DNA of 64,000 bases from Sporanaerobium hydrogeniformans (lineage in GTDB: Bacteria; Bacillota; Clostridia; Lachnospirales; Cellulosilyticaceae), in contig NZ_PEDL01000007.1 in assembly GCF_002735925.1 (NCBI RefSeq), positions 62,001 to 126,000 of the forward strand. The letters are read 5' to 3'. The position numbers and the translations under genes are program-made. Below are positions 18,656-27,950 of this stretch, piece by piece; position 1 is the first letter of the stretch; each line of letters begins with the position of its first letter. The notes under the pieces are model-generated. The model was not told the origin of the DNA. It saw only the letters and a list, made by a program, of their open reading frames with translations, and ran no database searches.

Positions 18656-20281
18656 TTATTTGTTATTACTTGTTTTACTCGTAATATACCGACTCGGTGT
18701 CATACCAAATTCTTTCTTAAAGCACTTTCCAAAATAATTAACATTTGAAAAGCCTATAGCATAGGCTACTTCTGTCACACCAACATTCCCTCGTTCCATA
18801 AGTTCAATAGCTTTGTTCATTCGATACTTGGTAATATATTCGTTAAGTGTCATATCCATCTGTTTTTTAAATAAAAAACATAAATAGGTATAATTCATAT
18901 AAACTGCTTTAGAAATCAAATCAATGGTAAGGTCACAATTACTATAGTTTTCAGCAATATAATTAACTACAGCTTCTACAGTTTTTGATGATTTGGCACT
19001 TTTATTCTGATTAACGTACTCAATAATAGTTGAATAAATTTCAATGATATATTTCTTTATATCTTCAATTGTCTTTTTAGATTTTATATTCTCAAACAGA
19101 TTTTTAAAGTACGTATGGGATACTAAATCAAACTTCATGTTGTTTTCTGCAACAAATTCCAAACAAGGAGTAACCATCTCAACGGCTATAACAAGCAATA
19201 ATTCCGGCTCAATGTTTTTTTCTTTAACTTCCTCAAATAAATACTCAATAATTTGTTTAACATCTTCTAAGCTTCCCAGCCTCATATTGGCTAAAAGCTG
19301 CATACGATGTTCAGCCTGAAAAAAGTGACCTATAAAACCTATTTCTGAAACGGATTGATGGTGTATAATTAAATTTTTCCCCAATATCAATTTGTTCCTT
19401 AAAGCATATAGCGCTTCATTATAGGATATTGCAATATCTTTTACTTCTTTACAATAGTTGCCTACTCCAATTGTGATGGTAAATTGCAAATATGTTTTTA
19501 CTGCATCTAAAATATTTTCAAACGTTCGATTTAATTTTTCTGCTTTGAAATCTTCTACTGCTTCAAAACTTAATAGAATACAAATCCTATCTCCACTATC
19601 TATACAGGTTTCATAGACAAAATCATTTCCTAGTAGTTCCTCTACTATGTTTATAACCCCATAGTTCCAAAGGTGTTTTTCATGATAACTCCAGTCTGAA
19701 TAGTCTTCACTATCAATTTCTAGCACAGCTACTATATAGATGCCTAATAATAAGTTGACTCCTAGATTTTTAATTTTATCTAAAATAACTTTATTACTTA
19801 AAAAATCATTTCCTTTTATTAATTCATTGAGAAATTGGCCTTTTAATACAGGTAAATTTTTGCTTACACTTTTTTTAAGCTCATGCATTTCAACTTTTAT
19901 TTTTCTTTCTTTATGAATAAGTTTGATGGTATCCTGCAGTGCATTATATAGTTCTTCGTTAGATACGGGTTTTAAGATATAATTATGTACACCAAGAGTT
20001 AAAGCTTGCTTCGCATATTCGAATTCACTATAGCCTGAAATAATAATGATTTTAATGTTATGATTGATCTCTTTTACCCTCTGAACAAACTCTAACCCAT
20101 CCATTAACGGCATATTGATATCTGCAAGGATAATATCTGGATTTAATGTTCTAACACGCTCTAATCCTTCTATCCCATTTTTAGCTTCACCACAAACGAT
20201 AAGGTCACATTCTTCCCAAGGAAACGAGACTTTTAGTGCCTCTCTAAAATAGTATTCGTCATCAATAATTAATACTTTCAT
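18656..20281 (-). CDS. Two-component response regulator, YesN/AraC type
   Basis: The 541-residue protein has an N-terminal receiver domain with the acidic pair DD (7-8), phospho-acceptor Asp54 in LADINMPLMDG and Lys in ILKPVSNEE. A central domain of about 270 residues follows, then a C-terminal AraC/XylS double helix-turn-helix (VVNYIAENYSNCDLTIDLIS; GFSNVNYFGKCFKKEFGMTPS). It receives phosphate from the YesM-type kinase encoded directly upstream and most likely activates the sugar operon that follows. AAAGGGG precedes the ATG. Confidence 0.95.
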   Translation of the reverse strand: MKVLIIDDEYYFREALKVSFPWEECDLIVCGEAKNGIEGLERVRTLNPDIILADINMPLMDGLEFVQRVKEINHNIKIIIISGYSEFEYAKQALTLGVHNYILKPVSNEELYNALQDTIKLIHKERKIKVEMHELKKSVSKNLPVLKGQFLNELIKGNDFLSNKVILDKIKNLGVNLLLGIYIVAVLEIDSEDYSDWSYHEKHLWNYGVINIVEELLGNDFVYETCIDSGDRICILLSFEAVEDFKAEKLNRTFENILDAVKTYLQFTITIGVGNYCKEVKDIAISYNEALYALRNKLILGKNLIIHHQSVSEIGFIGHFFQAEHRMQLLANMRLGSLEDVKQIIEYLFEEVKEKNIEPELLLVIAVEMVTPCLEFVAENNMKFDLVSHTYFKNLFENIKSKKTIEDIKKYIIEIYSTIIEYVNQNKSAKSSKTVEAVVNYIAENYSNCDLTIDLISKAVYMNYTYLCFLFKKQMDMTLNEYITKYRMNKAIELMERGNVGVTEVAYAIGFSNVNYFGKCFKKEFGMTPSRYITSKTSNNK

Positions 20282-20309
20282 TGTAAAAGCCCCTTTCTCT
20301 AGTAAATAA

Positions 20310-22106
20310 TCATTTACTATCTAATGGTATACTAACCGTAACTAGGGTATATTCCCCTTGTACACTTTTAATGCTTATACCTGAATGACTTCCGTATAGT
20401 AGCTTTAATCTTTCATCTATACTTCTAAGTCCAAATGACCTTGAATCCGATTCTCTTAATAACCCAAACCTTGAAATCTCGTCTAATCTTTCTTTAGACA
20501 GTCCTACCCCTGTATCTAACACCTCTATAATAATAGAACCCTCTTTTATATAGCCTTTTACTAAAATTATTCCTTTGCTTTGGCTTTGTTTAAGACCGTG
20601 ATAAATAGCATTTTCAACTAAAGGCTGAATAGTAAGCTTTGGTATAGTATATTTAAATATCGTGTTATCAAAATCAAGAGTATAATCCATATATTCCGCA
20701 TATCTTAGCCGTTGTATACTTAAATAGCTTTCGATAATTTTAACTTCTTCCTCTACAGTAATCATCTCATTTCCACGACTTAGTGATATTTTATAAAAGT
20801 TAGAGAGATACTGAATCGTTGTCAGTGCATATTCCTTCATATCCAGTTTGATAAAGGAAGAGATTGTTTCCATCGTATTATATAAAAAATGAGGTTTAAT
20901 CTGAGATTGAAGTAGCTTAAATTCATTTTCACGCTTAAGTTTCTGCTCTTTATAAATCTGTTCCATCGATTGTTCCAACTGATTCATCAACATATTAAAT
21001 CCATTGGCTAATACGCCTACTTCCCCATTAAGTTCTCCACATGCTCTTACTTTTATATTACCATCCTTTATTTTTTCCATAGTACCCAGTAATAAATAAA
21101 TAGGTTTAGTTACTGTATGTGAAATAATATAGGAGGTTATAAATACAATAATGACACATAAAATAAGTATCCAAATAATAATGCTTCTAATCTTATTCTT
21201 TTCACTTACTATTTCTTCAAGTACTGAAACGCTAATCACCTTCCAGCCAAACTTTCCATACGCTTTCATAGAATATAAAACAGGAATCTTTTTATCAGTG
21301 AGTAATAAATTTCCCTTGTCCTGGAGCTGCTTATAGACGCTATTTTTTATTTTAAGAACCTGTCCAATATCTTTATATAAATCAGCTTTATTATACGAAG
21401 AAATCACTTTATTATTTTCATCCACAATATAATAGCTACCTTGCGCATTGGCTATATTTTTTGTATAAATATTAGAAATATTGACTTCATCTACAAATAG
21501 TGTGACCACCCCTAATGCCTCTCCTGTATTTCTATCCCTTATAAGCTTTGAAACTGAAAACACATCTTTTTTTCTATGGTCAATGAATTCAAGGGGTGCA
21601 AGTCCCGTCCAAGTAGGACGCTGTATTTGATATACTGTTTCAAGATAGTCATTATGAATGATTTTATTCACACTCTTTTCATCAATACTATGACCTGAAT
21701 AAATTACTTTTTTATCTTCAAACACTGCTATACCTGCAATTTGTGTATTAGGTGATATAATATTACTTACAATCTCAGACATGGCTGTTTTTATTCTTAA
21801 ATTTTTGAGTAGTATCTTATCTGCTTCACTTGTATGTTTTATTTCTACAAGTTCTTTTTGCAGTCTATATTCGGAGGCAATCACTCGAGAGTAATCTTCT
21901 ATACTATTAATCATTGTATCTAAATTAATATTAATAAGATCAATTTCTCTTATGGAACTTCTTTTAGTACGTTCCATAAGTTCTTCTGAAAAAACCTGAT
22001 TAGCAAATATAGCAAAAAACAACAACGCTACTGTAATAATTAAAGTATTTGAAACAAATATCTTATTTTTTAAAGAAAAGTTTTTAATTTTTTTGATAAA
22101 GACCAT
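20310..22106 (-). CDS. Sensor histidine kinase, YesM/LytS type
   Basis: The gene begins at the ATG at 22106, seven bases after CGGAGG; an earlier in-frame ATG at 22139 lacks such a site. The product (598 aa) has two membrane helices flanking a dCACHE-like extracellular sensor (about residues 40-300), a HAMP segment, and a His_kinase domain with the phospho-acceptor motif SQIKPHFLYNTME. An HATPase end carries PLVENAIYHGLK and GVGLSKERL. It senses a ligand outside the membrane, probably a sugar or the sugar-loaded binding protein, and phosphorylates the regulator encoded 28 bp downstream. Confidence 0.95.
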   Translation of the reverse strand: MVFIKKIKNFSLKNKIFVSNTLIITVALLFFAIFANQVFSEELMERTKRSSIREIDLININLDTMINSIEDYSRVIASEYRLQKELVEIKHTSEADKILLKNLRIKTAMSEIVSNIISPNTQIAGIAVFEDKKVIYSGHSIDEKSVNKIIHNDYLETVYQIQRPTWTGLAPLEFIDHRKKDVFSVSKLIRDRNTGEALGVVTLFVDEVNISNIYTKNIANAQGSYYIVDENNKVISSYNKADLYKDIGQVLKIKNSVYKQLQDKGNLLLTDKKIPVLYSMKAYGKFGWKVISVSVLEEIVSEKNKIRSIIIWILILCVIIVFITSYIISHTVTKPIYLLLGTMEKIKDGNIKVRACGELNGEVGVLANGFNMLMNQLEQSMEQIYKEQKLKRENEFKLLQSQIKPHFLYNTMETISSFIKLDMKEYALTTIQYLSNFYKISLSRGNEMITVEEEVKIIESYLSIQRLRYAEYMDYTLDFDNTIFKYTIPKLTIQPLVENAIYHGLKQSQSKGIILVKGYIKEGSIIIEVLDTGVGLSKERLDEISRFGLLRESDSRSFGLRSIDERLKLLYGSHSGISIKSVQGEYTLVTVSIPLDSK

Positions 22107-22159
22107 ATTACAACCTCCGAATAATGCTACAATAAGCAACTCACTTATTATTACTAAAT

Positions 22160-22188
22160 AGTATAAATTACATAAATATTTTACACAA
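22160..22188 (-). promoter_or_regulatory. Predicted sigma-A promoter of the kinase-regulator operon
   Basis: TTGTGT, 17 bases, TATACT on the minus strand, about 50 bp before the kinase start codon. Confidence 0.6.
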
Positions 22189-22227
22189 TCATTTAATTTA
22201 TAAAAACATCCATTGTAGGTTTTTTAA

Positions 22228-22300
22228 ATAAAAAATATCCGCTCTTAAATGTTTGTTAATCTGTTTTAGATTAGTACAAACATTTAAGAGCGGATATTTA
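22228..22300 (-). terminator. Strong terminator of the RbsABC-type operon
   Basis: A 24-bp perfect stem (AAATATCCGCTCTTAAATG...CATTTAAGAGCGGATATTT) encloses a second stem (TAATCT/AGATTA), and the minus strand continues TTTTTTATTT. It separates the upstream transporter operon from the YesM gene. Confidence 0.9.
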
Positions 22301-22350
22301 AACTTATATTTTCATTAACTTGTAACAGTTGTTAGCTATTTATTCCTATA

Positions 22351-23850
22351 TTACATATAGGCTCCTATCCTATCACTCACTTCTTGATAACCATATTTCT
22401 TTTCATTGAGGCCTACTACTTCCCCCGTAATTTTAAATTCTTTAAAAACAAGAATACGTCTTGAAAGAGTAATGAGTTCTGGCATATCTGAGGAAATTAA
22501 AATAATAGACTTTCCTTCCTCCTTAGCTAGCTTCCATATTAATTCATGAATGTATTCTTTAGCGCCTACATCAACACCTACTGTTGGTTCATCGATAATT
22601 AAAATATCACATCCTGCAGTAAGCCATTTACCTATACTTACCTTTTGCTGATTACCTCCTGATAAGCTGCCTACACTTGTTTTAGGAGTAGGAGTTTTGA
22701 CTTTCATTTTATCAATCATACTTGTAGCAATAGTATTTTCTTCTTTAAGATTAATCTTACCAAACTTATTCCTAAGCTTATGCCATATACTAATAGAAAA
22801 GTTATTTAAAACACTATCATCTAAGATAAGTCCTTCTTCCTTCCTATTTTCAGTAATATAACCTAGCCCATAGCGGTAAAGACTATCTGATATAGAGGTA
22901 ATCTTAGCTTCTTTACCATGAATAAACACTTTTCCCTCATCAAAGGAATCTACTCCCATGAGGAGCTTGGCAAGCTCTGTTCGACCTGAACCTACTAAAC
23001 CATAGAATCCCAATATCTCACCTTTTTTAAGATTAAAATTGATGTTGTTAAATTGCCCATATTTACTGAGTCCCTTAACTTCCAAAACTATTTTATCTTC
23101 TATATTTAGTCGTCCTAGGTATTTATCTGCCTCATCTCTACCTATCATCATCTTAACAATATCATTACGTGAAAGTTCTTTGCAATCCTTTGTGCCTACA
23201 TACTTGCCATCTCTCAAAACAGAAACCTTATCACATAGCTCAATTACTTCTTCAATTTTATGTGAAACAAATATGACACATACATTTTGCTCTTTCAGCT
23301 GTTTAACAATCTTAATCAGATTATCTGCTTCAAATTTGGTAAGCGAAGAAGTAGGTTCATCCATTAAAATATAGGATGCGTTAGATGAAAGTGTTTTTGC
23401 AATCTGTATAAGTTGCTTTTGTGCAGCTGTTAAATCCCCTATTTTCTCAGTAGGTGAAATATCTAAGCCTACCATTTTTAAGTATTTAGCAGCAACCTCA
23501 TTCACAGCCTTCCAGTCTACTATCCCTTTCTTTTTAAATTGTCCAATACGATCTAGCACGATATTCTCTGCAATAGTTGCCTGTGGGATAACCTGAATCT
23601 CCTGACTAACCATATTGATACTATGGTTAACCGCATCTTGAAAGCTCTTATTCTTAAGCACCTTACCATCCAATAGAATTTCACCTAATTCTGCTTGGTA
23701 AATCCCTGTTATAATTTTCATCAAGGTGGATTTGCCTGCTCCATTTTCCCCCATTAAAGCATGTATCTCTCCTCGCTTAAAGGTTAGGCTCACATTGTCT
23801 AGTGCCTTTACGCCAGGAAATACTTTAGTAATATTTTTAATTTCTAGCAT
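22351..23850 (-). CDS. Monosaccharide ABC transporter ATP-binding protein (RbsA/MglA/XylG type)
   Basis: The 499-residue protein is made of two fused ABC domains. The first has GENGAGKSTLMK and LMDEPTSSLT with a weak signature (DLTAAQKQLIQIAK). The second has the usual degenerate Walker A (GLVGSGRTELAK), the signature SLSGGNQQKVSIGKWL and IIDEPTVGVDVGAK. This is the standard layout of carbohydrate-uptake-2 (CUT2) ATPases. It energises the permease and binding protein encoded upstream in the same operon. It is the last gene before a strong terminator. Confidence 0.95.
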   Translation of the reverse strand: MLEIKNITKVFPGVKALDNVSLTFKRGEIHALMGENGAGKSTLMKIITGIYQAELGEILLDGKVLKNKSFQDAVNHSINMVSQEIQVIPQATIAENIVLDRIGQFKKKGIVDWKAVNEVAAKYLKMVGLDISPTEKIGDLTAAQKQLIQIAKTLSSNASYILMDEPTSSLTKFEADNLIKIVKQLKEQNVCVIFVSHKIEEVIELCDKVSVLRDGKYVGTKDCKELSRNDIVKMMIGRDEADKYLGRLNIEDKIVLEVKGLSKYGQFNNINFNLKKGEILGFYGLVGSGRTELAKLLMGVDSFDEGKVFIHGKEAKITSISDSLYRYGLGYITENRKEEGLILDDSVLNNFSISIWHKLRNKFGKINLKEENTIATSMIDKMKVKTPTPKTSVGSLSGGNQQKVSIGKWLTAGCDILIIDEPTVGVDVGAKEYIHELIWKLAKEEGKSIILISSDMPELITLSRRILVFKEFKITGEVVGLNEKKYGYQEVSDRIGAYM

Positions 23851-23885
23851 CTTGTGCGGCTCCCTCCATTTCCTTTAGCATTCAC

Positions 23886-24977
23886 TTATTTTTCAAGATA
23901 CATTTCTGTAAGTGAACTTAAAATACCTTGTGTGACATTATCTATATCTGCTGTATAGGTTGTAAGATTATCTTTACCTACAACAACACATCCTGCATCA
24001 ATAAAGTATTGGCCTTCTTTAACTTTATAGCCTTCATCTAATAGCTTAAGTACCATACAAGAAATATAGCCATGGCCTTTTGGATTCTGAGCAATTGTTG
24101 CATCTAAAACGCCCTCTTCAATAGCCTTTATAACGGTAGGATCTGTATCTATACCGATTGTATAAATTCTTTTATCCATACCTTGCTTTTCATAGTAATC
24201 ACTTAAGGTTTGAACAACAGCAACTGTTGTATTAAATCCCGTGCATACAATTCCATCAATCTTGCCTACATTAGCAGAAAGAGCACTTTCGATCTTACTT
24301 ACACCTTCCTCAGCTGTTTTAATACCTGCTACTTCTTGGATAATGTTTACATCAGGATACTTTGCTACACATTCTTCTACTCCTTGTTTTCTAAGAGTTG
24401 TATTAGGATCTTCTAATACTTCAAGTACATTAAGGATATTACCTTTTCCACCCATCATATTAATAACTGCCTCTGTTGCATTATAAGCTGCCTGCTTCAC
24501 ATCTGTAGCTACTGCAAAAGATGCTGTAGTTGGTTTACCTGTATCTGTACCAAAATTAATTACATGAATCCCTCTATCTGTAAGTTCCTCATATAAACCA
24601 TTGGCACCACTAGCATCACATGGATAAATAGATAACCCTGTCATGCCTTGAGCAGCTAAAGCTTCTACCTTTTCATTTTCACTGGCCTGTGTCCAGTCTG
24701 GACCAATTTGCATTTTTACCTCTATTCCTTGATCCTTAGAAAACTGTTCTACCCCTTGCTTTACTTCATCAAAATAAGGATGAGGTGCTGGTGCATACCA
24801 TACAATTTGACTCTTAGAATCTTTTTGAGCTCCTTCTTTTTTAGATGTTTCTTCCTTTTGTGTCACTTCTGAATCTTTACCTGCATCTGTACTTGATTGA
24901 CCTACTTGCCCTCCACATCCTGTTAAAGTTCCTAACACCATTACTCCAGTTAAAAATAATCCCCATATCTTTTTCAT
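23886..24977 (-). CDS. Periplasmic-binding-type sugar lipoprotein (RbsB/ALS family)
   Basis: A lipoprotein signal with lipobox LTGC (cysteine 21) precedes a Glu/Lys/Ser-rich linker and a PBP type 1 fold (IVWYAPAPHPYFDEVKQGVE; EALAAQGMTGLSIYPCDASG; GIDTDPTVIKAI). The start was set to the ATG at 24977, 8 bases after GGAGG, rather than the TTG two codons earlier. It delivers a monosaccharide or small sugar derivative to the RbsC-type permease. The co-transcribed mutarotase suggests a reducing sugar such as a 6-deoxyhexose; the ligand is unknown. Confidence 0.93.
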   Translation of the reverse strand: MKKIWGLFLTGVMVLGTLTGCGGQVGQSSTDAGKDSEVTQKEETSKKEGAQKDSKSQIVWYAPAPHPYFDEVKQGVEQFSKDQGIEVKMQIGPDWTQASENEKVEALAAQGMTGLSIYPCDASGANGLYEELTDRGIHVINFGTDTGKPTTASFAVATDVKQAAYNATEAVINMMGGKGNILNVLEVLEDPNTTLRKQGVEECVAKYPDVNIIQEVAGIKTAEEGVSKIESALSANVGKIDGIVCTGFNTTVAVVQTLSDYYEKQGMDKRIYTIGIDTDPTVIKAIEEGVLDATIAQNPKGHGYISCMVLKLLDEGYKVKEGQYFIDAGCVVVGKDNLTTYTADIDNVTQGILSSLTEMYLEK

Positions 24978-25001
24978 ATTCAAATCCTCCTTAAGTTATT
25001 T

Positions 25002-26012
25002 TTATATACTTTGCGTTACCTTCTGCTGTGCCAGCTTAAGATCCTTTCTGGCTTTGTATGCTTTCATAATATTGTTAATACTATCAAGTGATACGGCAAG
25101 TAATAAAATTGCTCCTAAGTAAGCTTGCTCGAAGTAAATATTAGCATCTACCATAACAAGTCCATTTTTAACCATGACAATGAGGAATGAACTAAATAAA
25201 ATGCCTATAACATTAATCACCCCACCTTTTAAGGCTGTTCCTCCAATAACTGCTACCGCAAAAGAGATTACCATCCAGTCACCACCTGTTGAAGGCTGAG
25301 CAGAACCTGTTCTTGAAATCCAAAGCAGTCCAGCCACAGCTGCAAAGAAACCTGATGCAATATTGGCTAATACAACGGTGTTGTTGGTATTAATTCCTGA
25401 CATTTTAGCAGCTTCTATATTTCCTCCAGTTGCTAAAACACGACGTCCTGTTACAGTGTACTTAAATATGTACCCTACGATAATAAGTGTAATAAGTGCA
25501 AACCAAAGTAATAAGGGGATACCTAAAAACCCTTCTCTTCCTAAAAATGTAAAGCTTTTAGGAATCTCAGTATAAGGATATCCTTTTGAAATACCATTAA
25601 TAAGGCCTGTAAAGATAAATGAAGTAGCTAACGTTACAACAAAAGAATTTAACTTTAACTTCGTCATTACAAAGCCATTGATAAATCCTGATAAACACCC
25701 CACAATAAGTCCTGCTACAATAGCCACTAGAGGTGGGAGACCCATAACATGCATGCAGTACCCTGAAATAACAACTGTTAAGCCTCCTATTTGCCCTAAC
25801 GATAAGTTCATACCCCCTACAATTACTACCATAGCTTGCCCTAGTGCAATAAAGATATAGATAGCTGCTGTTCGAGAAATATTAAATAAGTTATAACCTG
25901 ATAAAAAACTATCTGAAAACAAAGAAAATATAATAAAAAGTGTGGTTGTCGCTAAGATAACCGTTATTTCACTTCTAGCAAATAGGCTTTTTATAGTATT
26001 TTTCTCTTTCAC
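25002..26012 (-). CDS. Monosaccharide ABC transporter permease (RbsC type)
   Basis: The protein has about nine membrane helices with the family motifs AAIYIFIALGQAMVVIVGG, MNLSLGQIGGL and ATGGNIEAAKMSGI. I set the start at the GTG at 26012: GGGAGG stands 8 bases before it, and it clears the upstream mutarotase gene, whereas the longer frame from 26087 would overlap it by 56 bp without a ribosome binding site. The resulting length is 336 residues, typical of the family. Confidence 0.93.
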   Translation of the reverse strand: MKEKNTIKSLFARSEITVILATTTLFIIFSLFSDSFLSGYNLFNISRTAAIYIFIALGQAMVVIVGGMNLSLGQIGGLTVVISGYCMHVMGLPPLVAIVAGLIVGCLSGFINGFVMTKLKLNSFVVTLATSFIFTGLINGISKGYPYTEIPKSFTFLGREGFLGIPLLLWFALITLIIVGYIFKYTVTGRRVLATGGNIEAAKMSGINTNNTVVLANIASGFFAAVAGLLWISRTGSAQPSTGGDWMVISFAVAVIGGTALKGGVINVIGILFSSFLIVMVKNGLVMVDANIYFEQAYLGAILLLAVSLDSINNIMKAYKARKDLKLAQQKVTQSI

Positions 26013-26031
26013 TTGTTGTTCCTCCCTTTCT

Positions 26032-26355
26032 TTAATCAACATGGAAAACCTCTTCCATGCTTGCCCACCATTCATCTTTGGTAGCACTTTCTATTTTTTG
26101 CTGGCATGGATCCGTGTATTTCCACCATTCCTGTGTTTTAGGGTCCTTTGCCATCTTTTCCATATCTTCTTGGTAGTCTTCTCCAATGTATTCATAGTAA
26201 CTAAACAAATAGCCATCACGATAGTAAATAGAATAATTGCGAATATTACACTTATAAATCCTATCTAATACTTCTGGCCAAACAGCTGCATGAAGTCTTT
26301 TATATTCTTCCAGCTTATTAGGTACTACTTTAATGACTGAACCATATCTTTTCAT
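26032..26355 (-). CDS. L-rhamnose mutarotase-like protein (RhaM/RhaU family)
   Basis: The product has 107 residues from the ATG at 26355, which follows AGGAG by 7 bases; the stop of the UroD-like gene is 10 bp upstream. Typical motifs are YGSVIKVVPNKLEEYKRLHA, AVWPEVLDRI, IRNYSIYYRDG, LFSYYEYIG and WWKYTDPCQQ. The family interconverts alpha and beta anomers of L-rhamnose or related sugars in the cytoplasm. No rhamnose isomerase, kinase or aldolase lies nearby, so the true substrate may be another reducing sugar. Confidence 0.9.
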   Translation of the reverse strand: MKRYGSVIKVVPNKLEEYKRLHAAVWPEVLDRIYKCNIRNYSIYYRDGYLFSYYEYIGEDYQEDMEKMAKDPKTQEWWKYTDPCQQKIESATKDEWWASMEEVFHVD

Positions 26356-26365
26356 ATGCTCTCTC

Positions 26366-27604
26366 CTATCTGTACTCATCTATTGCTTCAAACATGGCTA
26401 CAATGTTTTCTGGCGGTACATCTGGCATGATATTATGAACAGTATTAAAAACAAAGCCTCCACCTGGTAATAAAATCTCTATATTTCTTCTTACTTCATC
26501 TTTAACTTGTTGCATAGTTCCTCTATTAAGAATGTTGCGTGTATCTACCCCACCTCCCCAAAAGGTAATATCTTTACCAAATTCTTTTTTAAGTCGTTCT
26601 GGTTGCATATCTACAACACAGGTTTGCACTGGATTAATGATGTCATAGCCTGCATCAATTAAATCTGGCATAAGCTTATAAATAGAGCCACAAGAATGTA
26701 AAAAGGTTTTCATCTGACTGTGCTTATGTACATAGTCACAAAGCATCTTGTGACGTGGCTTAAAAATAGTCCTATATTGCTGTGGAGACATAAAGGGACC
26801 GCTATCCATTCCTAAATCATCTCCAAATCTTATAATATCTACTATATCCCCAACTGCCTCACATACCTTTGCAAGTGTTGCTAGGTGCCCTTCTAAAAGT
26901 GCATCTACAAGTCTCTCTACTTCTTCTGGCTCTGAATAAATATCCATTAGGAAATTATCCATTCTTCTTAAAAAAGTTCCCCATTCAAATAAATTACATC
27001 CACATACAATCATGAGTGCCTTATCTGTGGTGTTCCTAAGATGAATGCATTTTTGCCTTAATTGCTGCCAAAAGTCAAGTTCATCAGCATGATCCCATGG
27101 ACTATGTGCTAATTTTTGCCATAATACTTTATTCATAGCAACTCCAATATCTTTATAGCTTTCTGGATATTCATCAAGATAGGGGAAAATTGTTTGATCG
27201 AAGAAGGTAGCACCTTGAGGCATTTTTGCAATAATCTCTCCAAACTCATCCCTAGCCACATAAGCGCCATTAGGTTGTAATTCTGGTTTAAACCATTTAG
27301 GGTAATAAGCTGTATCTCCTGTTGCCAAAGTAGTAGGTGCCCAATCTTCAGGGGCTGCATTAAAAGCTCTTCCTACATCAATAACATCTATTCCAAACCT
27401 ATCCAAAATAGCTTGCTCAGGCTGCGCAACCTGTTGTACAACATCATATATATAGGTCTTTGAATCCTTCATGTTTAAATACTTAGTTAAGTTGGTATAA
27501 GCTATAGCCGAAATACCTGAACTAGGGGTAGCACCTAAATCTACAGGTATACGAGTAGGTTGCTTATGATTAACGCTTGCCATTACGATCTCTCTACTAG
27601 TCAT
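26366..27604 (-). CDS. UroD/MtaA-like protein (uroporphyrinogen decarboxylase family)
   Basis: The 412-residue protein has the family barrel with the metal-binding motif FLHSCGSI (His303, Cys305), followed by FWGGGVDTRNIL (348-359), LPGGGFVFNTVHNI and DVPPENIVAMFEAI. A His/Cys pair of this kind binds zinc in methylcobamide:thiol methyltransferases such as MtaA, not in true heme-pathway HemE. No corrinoid protein or heme gene is nearby. Instead it starts an operon with a mutarotase and a CUT2 sugar transporter. The reaction is therefore unknown; acting on a methylated or otherwise modified sugar is one hypothesis. AAGGAGAGG precedes the ATG. Confidence 0.88.
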   Translation of the reverse strand: MTSREIVMASVNHKQPTRIPVDLGATPSSGISAIAYTNLTKYLNMKDSKTYIYDVVQQVAQPEQAILDRFGIDVIDVGRAFNAAPEDWAPTTLATGDTAYYPKWFKPELQPNGAYVARDEFGEIIAKMPQGATFFDQTIFPYLDEYPESYKDIGVAMNKVLWQKLAHSPWDHADELDFWQQLRQKCIHLRNTTDKALMIVCGCNLFEWGTFLRRMDNFLMDIYSEPEEVERLVDALLEGHLATLAKVCEAVGDIVDIIRFGDDLGMDSGPFMSPQQYRTIFKPRHKMLCDYVHKHSQMKTFLHSCGSIYKLMPDLIDAGYDIINPVQTCVVDMQPERLKKEFGKDITFWGGGVDTRNILNRGTMQQVKDEVRRNIEILLPGGGFVFNTVHNIMPDVPPENIVAMFEAIDEYR

Positions 27605-27950
27605 AATTTCCTCTCCTTATTTAGATAGTGTTACCAAGTCCTTGATACTCTTATCATAGCTTAGTCCACATGAGGATAATACGCAGATTACGCAAACTAG
27701 TTGTTGTTTCGCGCATATTTATGTTGTAATTTTTATTTAATTACACTAAAATCATATTAATGATACACAACTCTTTTTTAAATGCTTTTAAATTTATTCT
27801 ATTTTTTTAATAACTTTTTTATATGTATTTTATATTTTTTGTGGCATTTGTAAAAAACACTTTTATTTTTATAATTATATTCATTTTTCTCATCATGGTC
27901 TATTACGATTACTATTTGTCTTTTTACGCAATCACAAAAAGGAGGTTCCT
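27605..27950. promoter_or_regulatory. Divergent control region between UroD-like operon and AraC gene
   Basis: The 346-bp gap holds no gene. ACGCA-type words occur as TACGCAGAT-TACGCAAAC at 27680-27697 (direct repeat, period 9) and again as TTACGCAATC at 27924-27933 just before the AraC gene. They are good candidates for sites of the AraC-type regulator on both promoters. The remainder is very AT-rich. Confidence 0.4.

Noticed and set aside
26012-26087. N-terminal extension of the RbsC-type permease
   Set aside because: It would overlap the mutarotase gene; GTG at 26012 has a strong ribosome binding site and gives the normal length.
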